This document shows positions 16,985 through 25,073 of a stretch of 64,000 nt of DNA, in pieces. The notes under the pieces are model-generated. The model searched no databases and was not told the DNA's origin. It worked only from the letters and a program-made list of their open reading frames with translations. The stretch is from contig CAMLSA010000004.1 of NCBI GenBank assembly GCA_946482655.1, forward strand, positions 10,883 to 74,882, given 5' to 3'. Every line of letters begins with the position of its first letter. Within the stretch, counting starts at the first letter, position 1. The position numbers and the translations under genes were made by a program. The DNA is from an uncultured Sphingomonas sp. Its GTDB lineage: Bacteria; Pseudomonadota; Alphaproteobacteria; Sphingomonadales; Sphingomonadaceae.

Positions 16985-17899
16985 TCAGGCCGAAAGCGCC
17001 GCCCGGAATCGGGCGGGGGCGTAGCGTTCGATCATTCCCGCGCAGAAGTCGGCAAAGGCCTGGCTGTCGACGGGCGGGCTCGTGTGGTGCGGCGCGAGCC
17101 CCAGATGCTCCGGTGTGAAGCAGAAGGTCAGCGTCACCTCGAAATCCTCGATCGCTTCCATCTGACGGTCGAACCAGCCGAGCGCATCGGGGCGGAAGCT
17201 GTCGGCCCAGCTCAAGCCGGTTCGCAAGTGGCGGACGCCGAGGCGTTTCATCCAGGCGACTGCCGCGTCGAGGCGCGGATCCCGATAGTGAAACCATTGC
17301 ATCAGGCCAATATGGCCGGCGAAGCGGGCATAATGGTCCAACGCGGCTTTGGGCGTACCGTCCTCCCGGATCAGCCCCATATAGAAATGGCGGTAATAGC
17401 TAGATCCCTCGGCTTCGCGGTGGCGGGTGGTGGCGCCCCAGCTCTGGGGCAGATCGAACAGGCTGTACCAGAAGATGCGTGGCACGCGGCCGATCAGCAA
17501 CTCGGCGGTCCGGTCGATGCCGAAGACCTGGACTTCCTCGGCACCGAACGAGCCGACGCCAACCTCGGTCACCCAGACCGGTTTGTCGGTAACGGCTTCG
17601 ATCTCGGCGATCTTGTCGGGCCAAGCGTTGATCGGCCATAGGTTCCAATCGAGCGGGAAGCCGTGCACCGCGACCACGTCCACCGCATCGAGCGCCCCAT
17701 GACTGCCCATGGTCTCGATCCAGCAGGGGTCGATCGGTGACATTCCGCCGAGCACGCGCACGATCTCCGGATTGGCCTGCCCGATGGCGCTGCCGGCCCG
17801 CAGCACGCAATCCGCATAGAGCCGCCAGTCGGGATCCGCTTCGATATCCCAGTGGGATTTGTTGTTCGGCTCATTCCAGATCATTGCCGCTTCGATCAT
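16985..17899 (-). CDS. GH clan-A-like glycosidase, apparently circularly permuted
   Basis: A 304-residue TIM-barrel glycosidase-like protein. The acid/base motif WNEPN occurs at residues 8-12 and the nucleophile-type motif TEVG at 111-114. In clan-A hydrolases about half the barrel precedes WNEPN, so a start here would lack strands 1-3. That missing half appears at the C-terminus instead: residues 199-290 (QWFHYRDPRLDAAVAWMKRL, LRTGLSWADSFRP, VTLTFCFTPEHLGL) read like the first strands, ending IERYAP just where WNEPN would normally follow. The start is fixed by an ATGA overlap with the methyltransferase stop. The fold order is inference. The substrate is unknown, but the setting is polysaccharide genes. 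Confidence 0.75.
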   Translation of the reverse strand: MIEAAMIWNEPNNKSHWDIEADPDWRLYADCVLRAGSAIGQANPEIVRVLGGMSPIDPCWIETMGSHGALDAVDVVAVHGFPLDWNLWPINAWPDKIAEIEAVTDKPVWVTEVGVGSFGAEEVQVFGIDRTAELLIGRVPRIFWYSLFDLPQSWGATTRHREAEGSSYYRHFYMGLIREDGTPKAALDHYARFAGHIGLMQWFHYRDPRLDAAVAWMKRLGVRHLRTGLSWADSFRPDALGWFDRQMEAIEDFEVTLTFCFTPEHLGLAPHHTSPPVDSQAFADFCAGMIERYAPARFRAALSA

Positions 17900-18678
17900 G
17901 TATCGCGTCCTCTCGCCGGATAAACCGCTCCCACGCCGGGCCCCCACTTCCGATATGGTGTCTCTGCCGCGCGGCAGACATAGACCTCGTCGGTCGGGCC
18001 GACCTCGATGCGGAAACCGGCGCTGCGCAGCATCGCTTCGGTCGCCGCGCGGTTGGGCACCCACCAGTTGGTCCAGTCATGCGCGAACTCGCGCTCTATG
18101 AAGTGAAGCTTGGGATAGCCGGGCTCCGAAAAGTCGTCGGGCTCATTGAAGTCATAGTCGGGTTTCACCGGCGCCACCTCGGGAGATCCCCGGGTTAGCG
18201 ACTGGAAGACCAGCATGTCGGCCGCGACATGTTCACGGACCAGGTCGAGCGCGAGCAGAGGGTGCCTGAGATGATAGAAAACGCCCATGAAAATGACCAT
18301 GTCGAAGCGGCGTCCGAGCCTGGCGACATCGTAGACCGACAGATTGCGGAACTCGATGTCGGTGAAACCACGCGCTTCGGCGACGAAGCTGGCCTGCCTC
18401 AGATAATGGTCGTCCGAGTCGATGCCGAGCACATAGGCGGCGCCGCGATGCTTCATCTCGATCGAGTAGAAGCCCGCGTTGCATCCGATATCCAGCACCG
18501 TTTTTCCCGTCAGATCGGCGGGAAGAGCCGCGGCGAAGCGACGGAATTTGGCGCCGGGGTAGTCGCCGAGAAAATGATCCGGGGCGGTCCAGACACCATC
18601 GATCTCGATGTTGTGAAACCACGGGCCCAGCGCGGCGATATTTTCGCGCAACGCCTCGCGGGGGAAATGCCGGTTCAT
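17896..18678 (-). CDS. SAM-dependent methyltransferase, CmoB-like/Rta_06860 type
   Basis: A 260-residue class I methyltransferase. The SAM-binding loop is VLDIGCNAGFYSIEM near residue 61, followed by an acidic end of strand 2 (GIDSDDHYLRQA) and MGVFYHLRHPLLALD. The N-terminal part (IAALGPWFHNIEIDGVWTAPDH) matches the CmoB-related family I know as the Rta_06860 type (TIGR04290), which occurs near polysaccharide genes rather than tRNA-modification genes. It overlaps both neighbours by four bases, the phosphatase upstream and the glycosidase downstream. The methyl acceptor is unknown and a sugar is a reasonable guess. Confidence 0.88.
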   Translation of the reverse strand: MNRHFPREALRENIAALGPWFHNIEIDGVWTAPDHFLGDYPGAKFRRFAAALPADLTGKTVLDIGCNAGFYSIEMKHRGAAYVLGIDSDDHYLRQASFVAEARGFTDIEFRNLSVYDVARLGRRFDMVIFMGVFYHLRHPLLALDLVREHVAADMLVFQSLTRGSPEVAPVKPDYDFNEPDDFSEPGYPKLHFIEREFAHDWTNWWVPNRAATEAMLRSAGFRIEVGPTDEVYVCRAAETPYRKWGPGVGAVYPARGRDT

Positions 18679-19271
18679 CGCGGCACCTCATTCAGGCCGA
18701 GTAAGCGCCCGCGCCCGCCTTGGTCTTCGAGAAGCAGCGTGCTCAGCGAACCGGGATCGACGTCGAAGCGCAGCAGCTTGTCCAGGCCCAGTCCCAGATA
18801 GTGCGCGACCGCCGCCCGGATCATGTCACAATGGCTGACGCATAGGATATGGCTCGCGCCCGCCGCCGCGAGATGCTCGAGATGGCCAACGATCCGCGTC
18901 GTCGCCTCCGTCATCGATTCACCGCCCGGCGCGGCAGCGGCATGGCGGGCATCGTTCCAGTGCCGCCAGCCCTGATCGGCATCCAGGTCCGCGAAGCTGC
19001 GACCGGCCCACGCGCCGAAATCGATCTCGTCAAGCGCGGTCACCGGATCGCAGGCGACCCCCAGATGATCGGCGACGATTTCGGCGGTGCGCCAGGCGCG
19101 CCGGCAGGGGCTGGAATGGACTGCGGTCACACCTCTTGTGAGACAGGCGCGGGCGAGGCGCTGCGCCTGGCCATGCCCCTCGGGTGACAGCTCGATGTGC
19201 GACCGACCCGATAGGATCGCCCCGAGCTCGGCATGAGAACCGTGACGGGCTAGAAAGATCAGCGCGCCCAT
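18675..19271 (-). CDS. histidine phosphatase superfamily protein
   Basis: A 198-residue phosphoglycerate-mutase-like phosphatase. The phosphohistidine motif is LARHGSHAE near residues 7-15, followed by LSPEGHGQAQRLA, HSSPCRRAWRTAE, ALDEIDFGAWAG and the second catalytic histidine in VSHCDMIRA. Such enzymes remove phosphate from sugar phosphates or nucleotides by way of a phosphohistidine. ATG 19271 places the RHG motif at the usual distance from the N-terminus. It is first in the operon phosphatase, methyltransferase, glycosidase, inositol-3-phosphate synthase, so dephosphorylation of inositol phosphate or a sugar phosphate is an attractive guess. Confidence 0.9.
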   Translation of the reverse strand: MGALIFLARHGSHAELGAILSGRSHIELSPEGHGQAQRLARACLTRGVTAVHSSPCRRAWRTAEIVADHLGVACDPVTALDEIDFGAWAGRSFADLDADQGWRHWNDARHAAAAPGGESMTEATTRIVGHLEHLAAAGASHILCVSHCDMIRAAVAHYLGLGLDKLLRFDVDPGSLSTLLLEDQGGRGRLLGLNEVPR

Positions 19272-19401
19272 GGCGATTGTTGCGGAAGCATCAACATAGA
19301 TGCTCGTAAACCGCAGATGACTACATTGTTTCAACTAGAAGAGCCTGCCTGCGATGAACTGAACCTTAACGAAGACAAGTTGTTCGCAATAGGGGAACAA
19401 G

Positions 19402-19500
19402 ATGATGAAGAAGCTCGTCTTACTGTTCTGTAATCTGAACGAACAAAAGCGAACGGGGATAATCTATGTTAAGTGGATAAACTATTACGGATCCCATTAA
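19402..19500 (+). CDS. possible 32-residue peptide in AT-rich intergenic DNA
   Basis: A 33-codon frame beginning MMKKLVLLF, with AGGGGA about six bases before the ATG and a TAA stop. Base composition is much lower in GC than its neighbours, like the whole 19.27-19.57 kb gap, so it may be chance. It lies ahead of the plus-strand sugar operon. I recognise no family. Confidence 0.22.
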   Translation: MMKKLVLLFCNLNEQKRTGIIYVKWINYYGSH

Positions 19501-19514
19501 GTTCCATTTTACTT

Positions 19515-19555
19515 ATGTTAGTCTTAACATTTGATAAGCTTTCTGCCTTATCAAA
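19515..19555 (+). promoter_or_regulatory. two adjacent dyads before the sugar operon
   Basis: ATGTTA/TAACAT (19515-19530, four-base loop) is followed by the perfect nine-base inverted repeat TTTGATAAG/CTTATCAAA (19530-19538 and 19547-19555, eight-base loop). The second hairpin ends two bases before the GAGGAG ribosome site of the first epimerase gene. It could be an operator, or an RNA hairpin that gates translation. Another ATGTTA lies near 19465. Confidence 0.5.
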
Positions 19556-19569
19556 ATGAGGAGCCTTGC

Positions 19570-20679
19570 ATGGAAACGATCCTCATTACCGGCGGCGCGG
19601 GCTTTATCGGCCGGTCGGTAGCCGCCGAACTGCTGCGCCGCGGCCATCGGATTCGCGTGCTCGACAGCCTCATCGAGCAGGTTCACGGCCCGCAACCCGC
19701 TCCTGCACTGGCGGACGATGTCGAGCTGGTCCGCGGTGACGTCCGGGACGGTGACCTCGTCGCGACTGCGCTGCGCGGCGTGGACAGCGTCGTCCACCTC
19801 GCGGCTGAGGTGGGCGTCGGACAGTCGATGTACGAGGTCGAGCGCTATACCTCCGCCAATGACGTCGGCACCGCGGTGCTGTTCGAGCGACTGATCGATC
19901 ATCCGGTCCGCAGGGTCGTCACTGCCTCGTCGATGAGCATCTATGGTGAGGGCCTGTACCGTGATGCGGACGGCACGCTCGTGGAGGACGCCGAACGATC
20001 GGCGTTGCGCGACGGGCAGAAGAACTGGGAGCCGCTCGATGCCCGCGGCCGGCCGTTATCGCCGCTCGCGACACCCGAATGGAAACGGCCCAACCTCGCC
20101 TCGATCTACGCGCTCAACAAATATGTCCAGGAGCGTACCACCCAGATCATGACACGCCCCTACGGGATCGAGGGCGTATGCCTGCGGCTGTTCAACGTCT
20201 ATGGACCCGGCCAGGCGCTTTCCAATCCCTATACCGGCGTTCTTGCAATCTTCGCGTCGCGGCTGCTTAACGGCCAGCAGCCGATGATCTTCGAGGACGG
20301 CGAACAACGTCGCGATTTCGTCCATGTCGGCGATGTCGCGCGCGCCTTCGCCGATGCGCTGTTCCTGCCCGAAGCAGCGGGAGGAATCTTCAACATCGGC
20401 TCGGGGCAGGATCGCTCGGTGAGCGAGGTCGCGACCGAACTGGCGCGTGCGATGGGCAAGAACGACATCGCGCCCGAGATCGTGGGAAAGGCGCGGATCG
20501 GCGATATCCGCCATTGCTTTTGCGACACGCGGCTCGCCGCCGAGCGGCTCGGCTTCGCGGCCCGGCAGGATTTTGGCCAAGGACTCGCCGAGCTTGCCGA
20601 ATGGGTCGCCCGGCAGAGCGCCGTCGATCGGGTCGAGCAGGCCCGCGCCGAGCTTGAGGTTCGGGGACTGGTGGCATGA
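19570..20679 (+). CDS. NAD-dependent nucleotide-sugar epimerase (extended SDR)
   Basis: A 369-residue extended SDR. It has TGGAGFIG at residues 7-14, the serine block ASSMSIYGEG and the catalytic YALNK. The run VLDSLIEQVHG near residue 30 and the overall layout recall dTDP-L-rhamnose 4-epimerase-like enzymes, so C4 epimerisation of a nucleotide-activated sugar is the best guess. GAGGAG lies six bases before the ATG, directly after a strong hairpin. It is the first gene of a seven-gene operon, and its stop overlaps the next gene by four bases (ATGA). Confidence 0.88.
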   Translation: METILITGGAGFIGRSVAAELLRRGHRIRVLDSLIEQVHGPQPAPALADDVELVRGDVRDGDLVATALRGVDSVVHLAAEVGVGQSMYEVERYTSANDVGTAVLFERLIDHPVRRVVTASSMSIYGEGLYRDADGTLVEDAERSALRDGQKNWEPLDARGRPLSPLATPEWKRPNLASIYALNKYVQERTTQIMTRPYGIEGVCLRLFNVYGPGQALSNPYTGVLAIFASRLLNGQQPMIFEDGEQRRDFVHVGDVARAFADALFLPEAAGGIFNIGSGQDRSVSEVATELARAMGKNDIAPEIVGKARIGDIRHCFCDTRLAAERLGFAARQDFGQGLAELAEWVARQSAVDRVEQARAELEVRGLVA

Positions 20680-21770
20680 TCGGCCCCGATCCCCGCGAGG
20701 ATGGCCGGCCTGTCCTGATCACCGGCGGCGCCGGCTTCATCGGGTCGAATATCGCCGATCGCCTCGCCGTTGCGGGACATGATGTCCTGGTCTACGACAG
20801 CCTCGTCCGACCCGGGGTCGAACGGAACCTCGCCTGGCTCCACGCGCGGCATCCCGGCCGGATCGCCACTTTGATCGCCGATGTGCGCGACGAGGACCGG
20901 CTCCGCGGCGCCGTAGCCGGCGCCAAGGCCGTGTACCATATGGCGGCCCAGGTCGCCGTCACGACCAGCCTGATCGATCCGGGCGACGACTTCGACGTCA
21001 ACATCCGCGGCACGTTCAATCTGCTCGAGGCGGTGCGGACCGAAGCTCCCGAAACTCCGCTCGTCTTCGCCTCGACCAACAAGGTGTATGGCGACTTGCG
21101 CGGCGTCCAGCTCATGCTCGACGAGGAGGGTTATCGCCCGATCGACGAGTTGCTGTTGCGACACGGCATCAATGAGGACCAGCCACTCGATTTCCACACG
21201 CCCTATGGCTGTTCCAAAGGGGCGGCCGACCAATATGTGCTAGATTATGCGCGCAGTTATGGATTGCGCGCGGCGGTGTTCCGGATGAGCTGCATCTATG
21301 GGCAACGCCAGATGGGAACCGAAGACCAGGGCTGGGTCGCTCATTTCCTGATCCAGGCCTTGCTCGGCCGGCCGATTACCATCTATGGAAACGGCCATCA
21401 GGTTCGCGACATATTGGACGTGTCGGACGCGGTGTCTGCCTATGTCGCCGCCTGGACCTATATCGACGATATTCGCGGCCGGGCCTATAATCTGGGCGGG
21501 GGCACAGCCAACGCGGTGAGCCTGCTGCGGCTGACCGACCATATCGGCCGGATGTTCGGTCATGAGGTGCGGGTCGATTTTGCCGACTGGCGCGCCGGCG
21601 ACCAGCGCTATTTCGTGGCCGATACGCTGAAGGCCGAAGCCGAGCTCGCATTGGGACTGAAGACGCCCTGGCGGCTTGGCGTCGAGCGGCTCGCGCGCTG
21701 GCTTGCGGCCGAACGTGGCATAGCCTGGCCTGGCGCGGACACCGAACCTCTGGTGGCGGGCGTGCTGTGA
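20676..21770 (+). CDS. CDP-paratose 2-epimerase-like nucleotide-sugar enzyme
   Basis: A 364-residue extended SDR. The glycine motif is TGGAGFIGSN near residue 16, the serine region FASTNKVYGD and the catalytic YGCSK in PLDFHTPYGCSKGAADQYV. The last block and RMSCIYGQRQMGTEDQGWVAHF closely recall CDP-paratose/tyvelose 2-epimerases, so it may act on a CDP- or other NDP-hexose. It overlaps the upstream epimerase and the downstream glycosyltransferase by four bases each, which shows tight operon structure. Confidence 0.87.
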   Translation: MIGPDPREDGRPVLITGGAGFIGSNIADRLAVAGHDVLVYDSLVRPGVERNLAWLHARHPGRIATLIADVRDEDRLRGAVAGAKAVYHMAAQVAVTTSLIDPGDDFDVNIRGTFNLLEAVRTEAPETPLVFASTNKVYGDLRGVQLMLDEEGYRPIDELLLRHGINEDQPLDFHTPYGCSKGAADQYVLDYARSYGLRAAVFRMSCIYGQRQMGTEDQGWVAHFLIQALLGRPITIYGNGHQVRDILDVSDAVSAYVAAWTYIDDIRGRAYNLGGGTANAVSLLRLTDHIGRMFGHEVRVDFADWRAGDQRYFVADTLKAEAELALGLKTPWRLGVERLARWLAAERGIAWPGADTEPLVAGVL

Positions 21771-22879
21771 AGCGGCCGTCGCGCGTCCTGATGACGGCCG
21801 ATGCGGTCGGCGGTGTCTGGTCCTACGCGATCGACCTCGCGCGCGGCCTGACGGGCAAGGGCATCGAGGTGGATCTGGCGCTGCTCGGGCCCGCACCCGA
21901 TGCGAAGCAGATCCGGGCGGCGCGGGCGATCGAAGGGCTTCAGCTGATCGTCACGGACGCCGAGCTCGACTGGCTGTCCGATGGCCCCGCGGACGTGGCC
22001 CGGTCGGCAGCATCCATCCGCGATCTTCTCGACAGGCGCGGCGCCGACATCCTCCATCTCAACAGCCCGGCACTCGCCGCGGAAGTGGGCTTCGACCTCC
22101 CTGTCTTGGCCGGCGCGCACAGCTGCCTCGGAAGCTGGTGGGATGCGGTGCGGGGGGATGCGTTGCCGGCCGACTTCGCCTGGCGCGACCGTCAGCACGG
22201 GCAAGGGCTTCGCCGTGCCGACCTCGTGGCCGCGCCGTCGCGGGCCTTCGCTGAAGTCACCCGTGAACGCCATCATCTTAGGGAAATGCCCGAGGTGATT
22301 CACAACGGCCGCAAGGCACTGGCCTCCAATCCGTCGGTGATGCACGACTTCGCCTTCACGGCCGGCCGTCTGTGGGATGAGGGAAAGAACCTCCTTACCC
22401 TCGATCGGGCGGCGGCGCGGCTGGCGGTACCCTTGAAGGCGGCGGGTGCGTGTCAGGCGCCGCATGGCGGCCAGGCGCGGTTTGAACATCTATGCTGCCT
22501 TGGGCAGATCGGCGAGGCCGAGTTGGGGTCTATCCTCGCGGCTCGTCCGGTCTTTGCCTCCGCCGCGATCTACGAGCCGTTCGGGCTTGCGGTACTCGAA
22601 GCCGCGGCGGCCGGTTGCCCGCTCGTCCTGTCCGACATCCCGACCTTTCGCGAATTGTGGGACGGCGCCGCGACCTTCGTCGCAGCCGATGACGATCGTG
22701 GCTTCGCCGGCGCGATCGACCGACTGATCTCCGACAGTGCACTGCGGCTCGCCTGCGGTCACGACGCCCGGAGGCGCGCGCGGCGCTTTTCCCTGGAGAA
22801 TATGACCGAACAGGTGGTCGCGGCTTATGGCGCGCTGCTGAGCCGCACTCTGCCGGCGGCGGGGAAGGCGGCGGCATGA
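21767..22879 (+). CDS. GT4-like glycosyltransferase
   Basis: A 370-residue GT-B glycosyltransferase starting at a GTG that overlaps the previous stop (GTGA). The N-terminal domain has TADAVGGVWSYAIDLARGL. The C-terminal domain has FTAGRLWDEGKN and IYEPFGLAVLEAAAAGCPLVLSD with the E-x7-E motif. It presumably uses a nucleotide sugar made by the two upstream epimerases. Donor and acceptor are unknown. It overlaps the next gene by four bases. Confidence 0.9.
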   Translation: MKRPSRVLMTADAVGGVWSYAIDLARGLTGKGIEVDLALLGPAPDAKQIRAARAIEGLQLIVTDAELDWLSDGPADVARSAASIRDLLDRRGADILHLNSPALAAEVGFDLPVLAGAHSCLGSWWDAVRGDALPADFAWRDRQHGQGLRRADLVAAPSRAFAEVTRERHHLREMPEVIHNGRKALASNPSVMHDFAFTAGRLWDEGKNLLTLDRAAARLAVPLKAAGACQAPHGGQARFEHLCCLGQIGEAELGSILAARPVFASAAIYEPFGLAVLEAAAAGCPLVLSDIPTFRELWDGAATFVAADDDRGFAGAIDRLISDSALRLACGHDARRRARRFSLENMTEQVVAAYGALLSRTLPAAGKAAA

Positions 22880-23988
22880 AGATCGCCTATTTCACCCATT
22901 CGCTAATGTCCTGCTGGAATCATGGCAACGCCCATTTTCTGCGCGGCGTGTTGAGCGAGTTGCAGGCACGCGGCCATCAGGCCGTCGCCTTCGAGCAGAA
23001 AGGCAATTGGAGCCTCGCCAATCTGGTCGCCGATCACGGCATGGCCGGCCTCGAACCCTTCATCAACGCCTATCCCGAGCTGCGCACGCGCAGCTACAAG
23101 GCCGGTGCGTCCGTCGATCCCCTGGTGGATGCTGCGGATCTCGTGATCGTGCATGAATGGAACAATCCCAAGCTGGTCGCGTCGGTCGGCGAGGCGCGCA
23201 AGCGTGGCGGGCGGTTCACCTTGCTGTTTCACGATACCCATCATCGCGCTGTCAGCGACGCGGAGGCGATCCGGGCCTTCGATCTTTCGGGCTATGATGG
23301 TGTGCTGGCTTTCGGAGAGGCGCTGTCGGAGGTCTACCGCAGCTGGGGCTGGGCGGGGCGGGTCTGGACCTGGCACGAGGCCGCCGACATACGCCTCTTC
23401 CATCCGCCCGAGCGGGAGAAGCCACGTGAGGGATTGGTGTGGATCGGCAATTGGGGCGATGACGAGCGCTCGGCCGAGCTCGAAGATTTCCTATTCGCGC
23501 CGGCCCGCGCCGCGGGACTGCCGCTCGACGTACACGGCGTGCGCTATCCGCCTCAGGCAGTCGCGACGATAAAGCGATACGACGCGCGCTACCATGGCTG
23601 GGCCGCCAATGCCGCCGCGCCGGAACTGTTCGCACGCCATCTCGCCACCGTCCATGTGCCGCGGCGCTATTATGCGACGCTGCTGCCAGGCATCCCTACC
23701 ATTCGCATGTTCGAGGCGCTCGCCTGCGGCATCCCGCTTGTCTCGGCGCCGTGGGATGATGCCGAGGGCCTCTTCCGCCCGGGGTCGGATTATCTGGTGG
23801 CCCGCAGCGGCGAGGAGATGACCGCGCATCTGCGCGCCATCGCCGCCGATCCCGCTCTGCGCCGATCGCTCGTCGACCATGGGCTGGAGACGATCCGTGC
23901 GCGTCACAGCTGCGCGCATCGCGTGAACGAGCTGCTCGGGATCATTGCGGATCTCACCGCCCCCGCATCGGCAAGGAGCGTTGGATGA
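22876..23988 (+). CDS. CgeB-like glycosyltransferase (first of three)
   Basis: A 370-residue GT-B type protein, MKIAYFTHSLMSCWNHGNAHF at its start and RMFEALACGIPLVSAPWDDAE near residue 275. This C-terminal pattern and the following FRPGSDYLVAR segment are typical of the CgeB/GT family of cytoplasmic glycosyltransferases. It is the first of three successive, related genes that share the opening strand pattern and the mid-region. All overlap by four bases. The sugar transferred cannot be read from sequence. Confidence 0.86.
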   Translation: MKIAYFTHSLMSCWNHGNAHFLRGVLSELQARGHQAVAFEQKGNWSLANLVADHGMAGLEPFINAYPELRTRSYKAGASVDPLVDAADLVIVHEWNNPKLVASVGEARKRGGRFTLLFHDTHHRAVSDAEAIRAFDLSGYDGVLAFGEALSEVYRSWGWAGRVWTWHEAADIRLFHPPEREKPREGLVWIGNWGDDERSAELEDFLFAPARAAGLPLDVHGVRYPPQAVATIKRYDARYHGWAANAAAPELFARHLATVHVPRRYYATLLPGIPTIRMFEALACGIPLVSAPWDDAEGLFRPGSDYLVARSGEEMTAHLRAIAADPALRRSLVDHGLETIRARHSCAHRVNELLGIIADLTAPASARSVG

Positions 23989-25073
23989 AGATTGCCTTTT
24001 ACGGATCGAGCCTGCTGTCGTCCTATTGGAATGGCGCCGCCACCTATTATCGCGGCATGCTCAAGGCGCTGGCCGCGCGCGGCTACCGGATCAGCTTCTA
24101 CGAACCCGACGCGTTCGACCGGCAACTGCACCGGGACATCGATCCGCCCGGCTGGGCGCGTTCCGTGGTCTATCCCGCTACTGTGGCTGCGCTCCGACAG
24201 GTCCTGGACGAGGCGGCGGACGCCGACATCGTCGTCAAGGCGAGCGGAGTCGGCGTGTTCGACACCGAGCTGCTCGAGGGCCTGCTGGCCCGCCGCCGCC
24301 CCGGCACGCTGCAGATATTCTGGGATGTCGACGCCGCGGCGACCCTCGACGAGATGCGGGGCGACGCCGATCATCCGGTACGGCGCGCCTTGCCCGCGCT
24401 CGATCTGGTGCTCACCTACGGCGGAGGGCCGCCGGTCGTCGACGCCTATCGGGGCTTTGGGGCCGCGACCTGCGTGCCGGTCTACAATGCGCTCGATCCG
24501 GAGACCCATTTCCCGGTCGGGCCGGATCCGCGCTTCGCGTGCGACCTGGCCTTTCTCGGCAACCGGCTGCCCGACCGCGAAGCCCGTGTCGGCGAGTTCT
24601 TCCTGAAGCCGGCGGGCCTGCTTTCCGATCGCCGCTTCCTGATCGGCGGCAATGGGTGGGAGACGGGGGCGATGGCGCCCAATGTCCGCCATCACGGCCA
24701 CGTCTACACGGCCGAGCACAATGCCTTCAACTGCACTCCGCTCGCGGTGCTCAACATTGCCCGCGACAGCATGGCGGCAGTCGGCTTCTCACCCGCGACG
24801 CGCGTGTTCGAAGCGGCCGGGGCGGGGGCATGCCTGATCACCGACCGATGGGAGGGTATCGAGATGTTCCTGACGCCCGGCAGCGAAGTGCTCGTCGCCC
24901 GCGACGGCCAGGACGTCGCCGAACTGCTGGCGGGGCTCACCCTCGAAGGAGCGCGAGCGATCGGCGGCGGCGCGCTTGAGCGCGTTCGGACCGAGCACAG
25001 CTACGATCTGCGCGCCGCACAGGCCGACCGGTTGTTCCGCGAGCAGCTTGCCCGGCAGCGGGTGCCGGCATGA
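23985..25073 (+). CDS. CgeB-like glycosyltransferase (second of three)
   Basis: A 362-residue protein opening MKIAFYGSSLLSSYWNGAATY, clearly related to its two neighbours. The second half has FACDLAFLGNRLPDRE, then LNIARDSMAAVGFSPATRVFEAAGAGACLITD and FLTPGSEVLVA, which is the CgeB-type donor domain. It overlaps the neighbouring genes by four bases on both sides. It is probably one of several transferases that add successive residues to one glycan. Confidence 0.86.
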   Translation: MKIAFYGSSLLSSYWNGAATYYRGMLKALAARGYRISFYEPDAFDRQLHRDIDPPGWARSVVYPATVAALRQVLDEAADADIVVKASGVGVFDTELLEGLLARRRPGTLQIFWDVDAAATLDEMRGDADHPVRRALPALDLVLTYGGGPPVVDAYRGFGAATCVPVYNALDPETHFPVGPDPRFACDLAFLGNRLPDREARVGEFFLKPAGLLSDRRFLIGGNGWETGAMAPNVRHHGHVYTAEHNAFNCTPLAVLNIARDSMAAVGFSPATRVFEAAGAGACLITDRWEGIEMFLTPGSEVLVARDGQDVAELLAGLTLEGARAIGGGALERVRTEHSYDLRAAQADRLFREQLARQRVPA

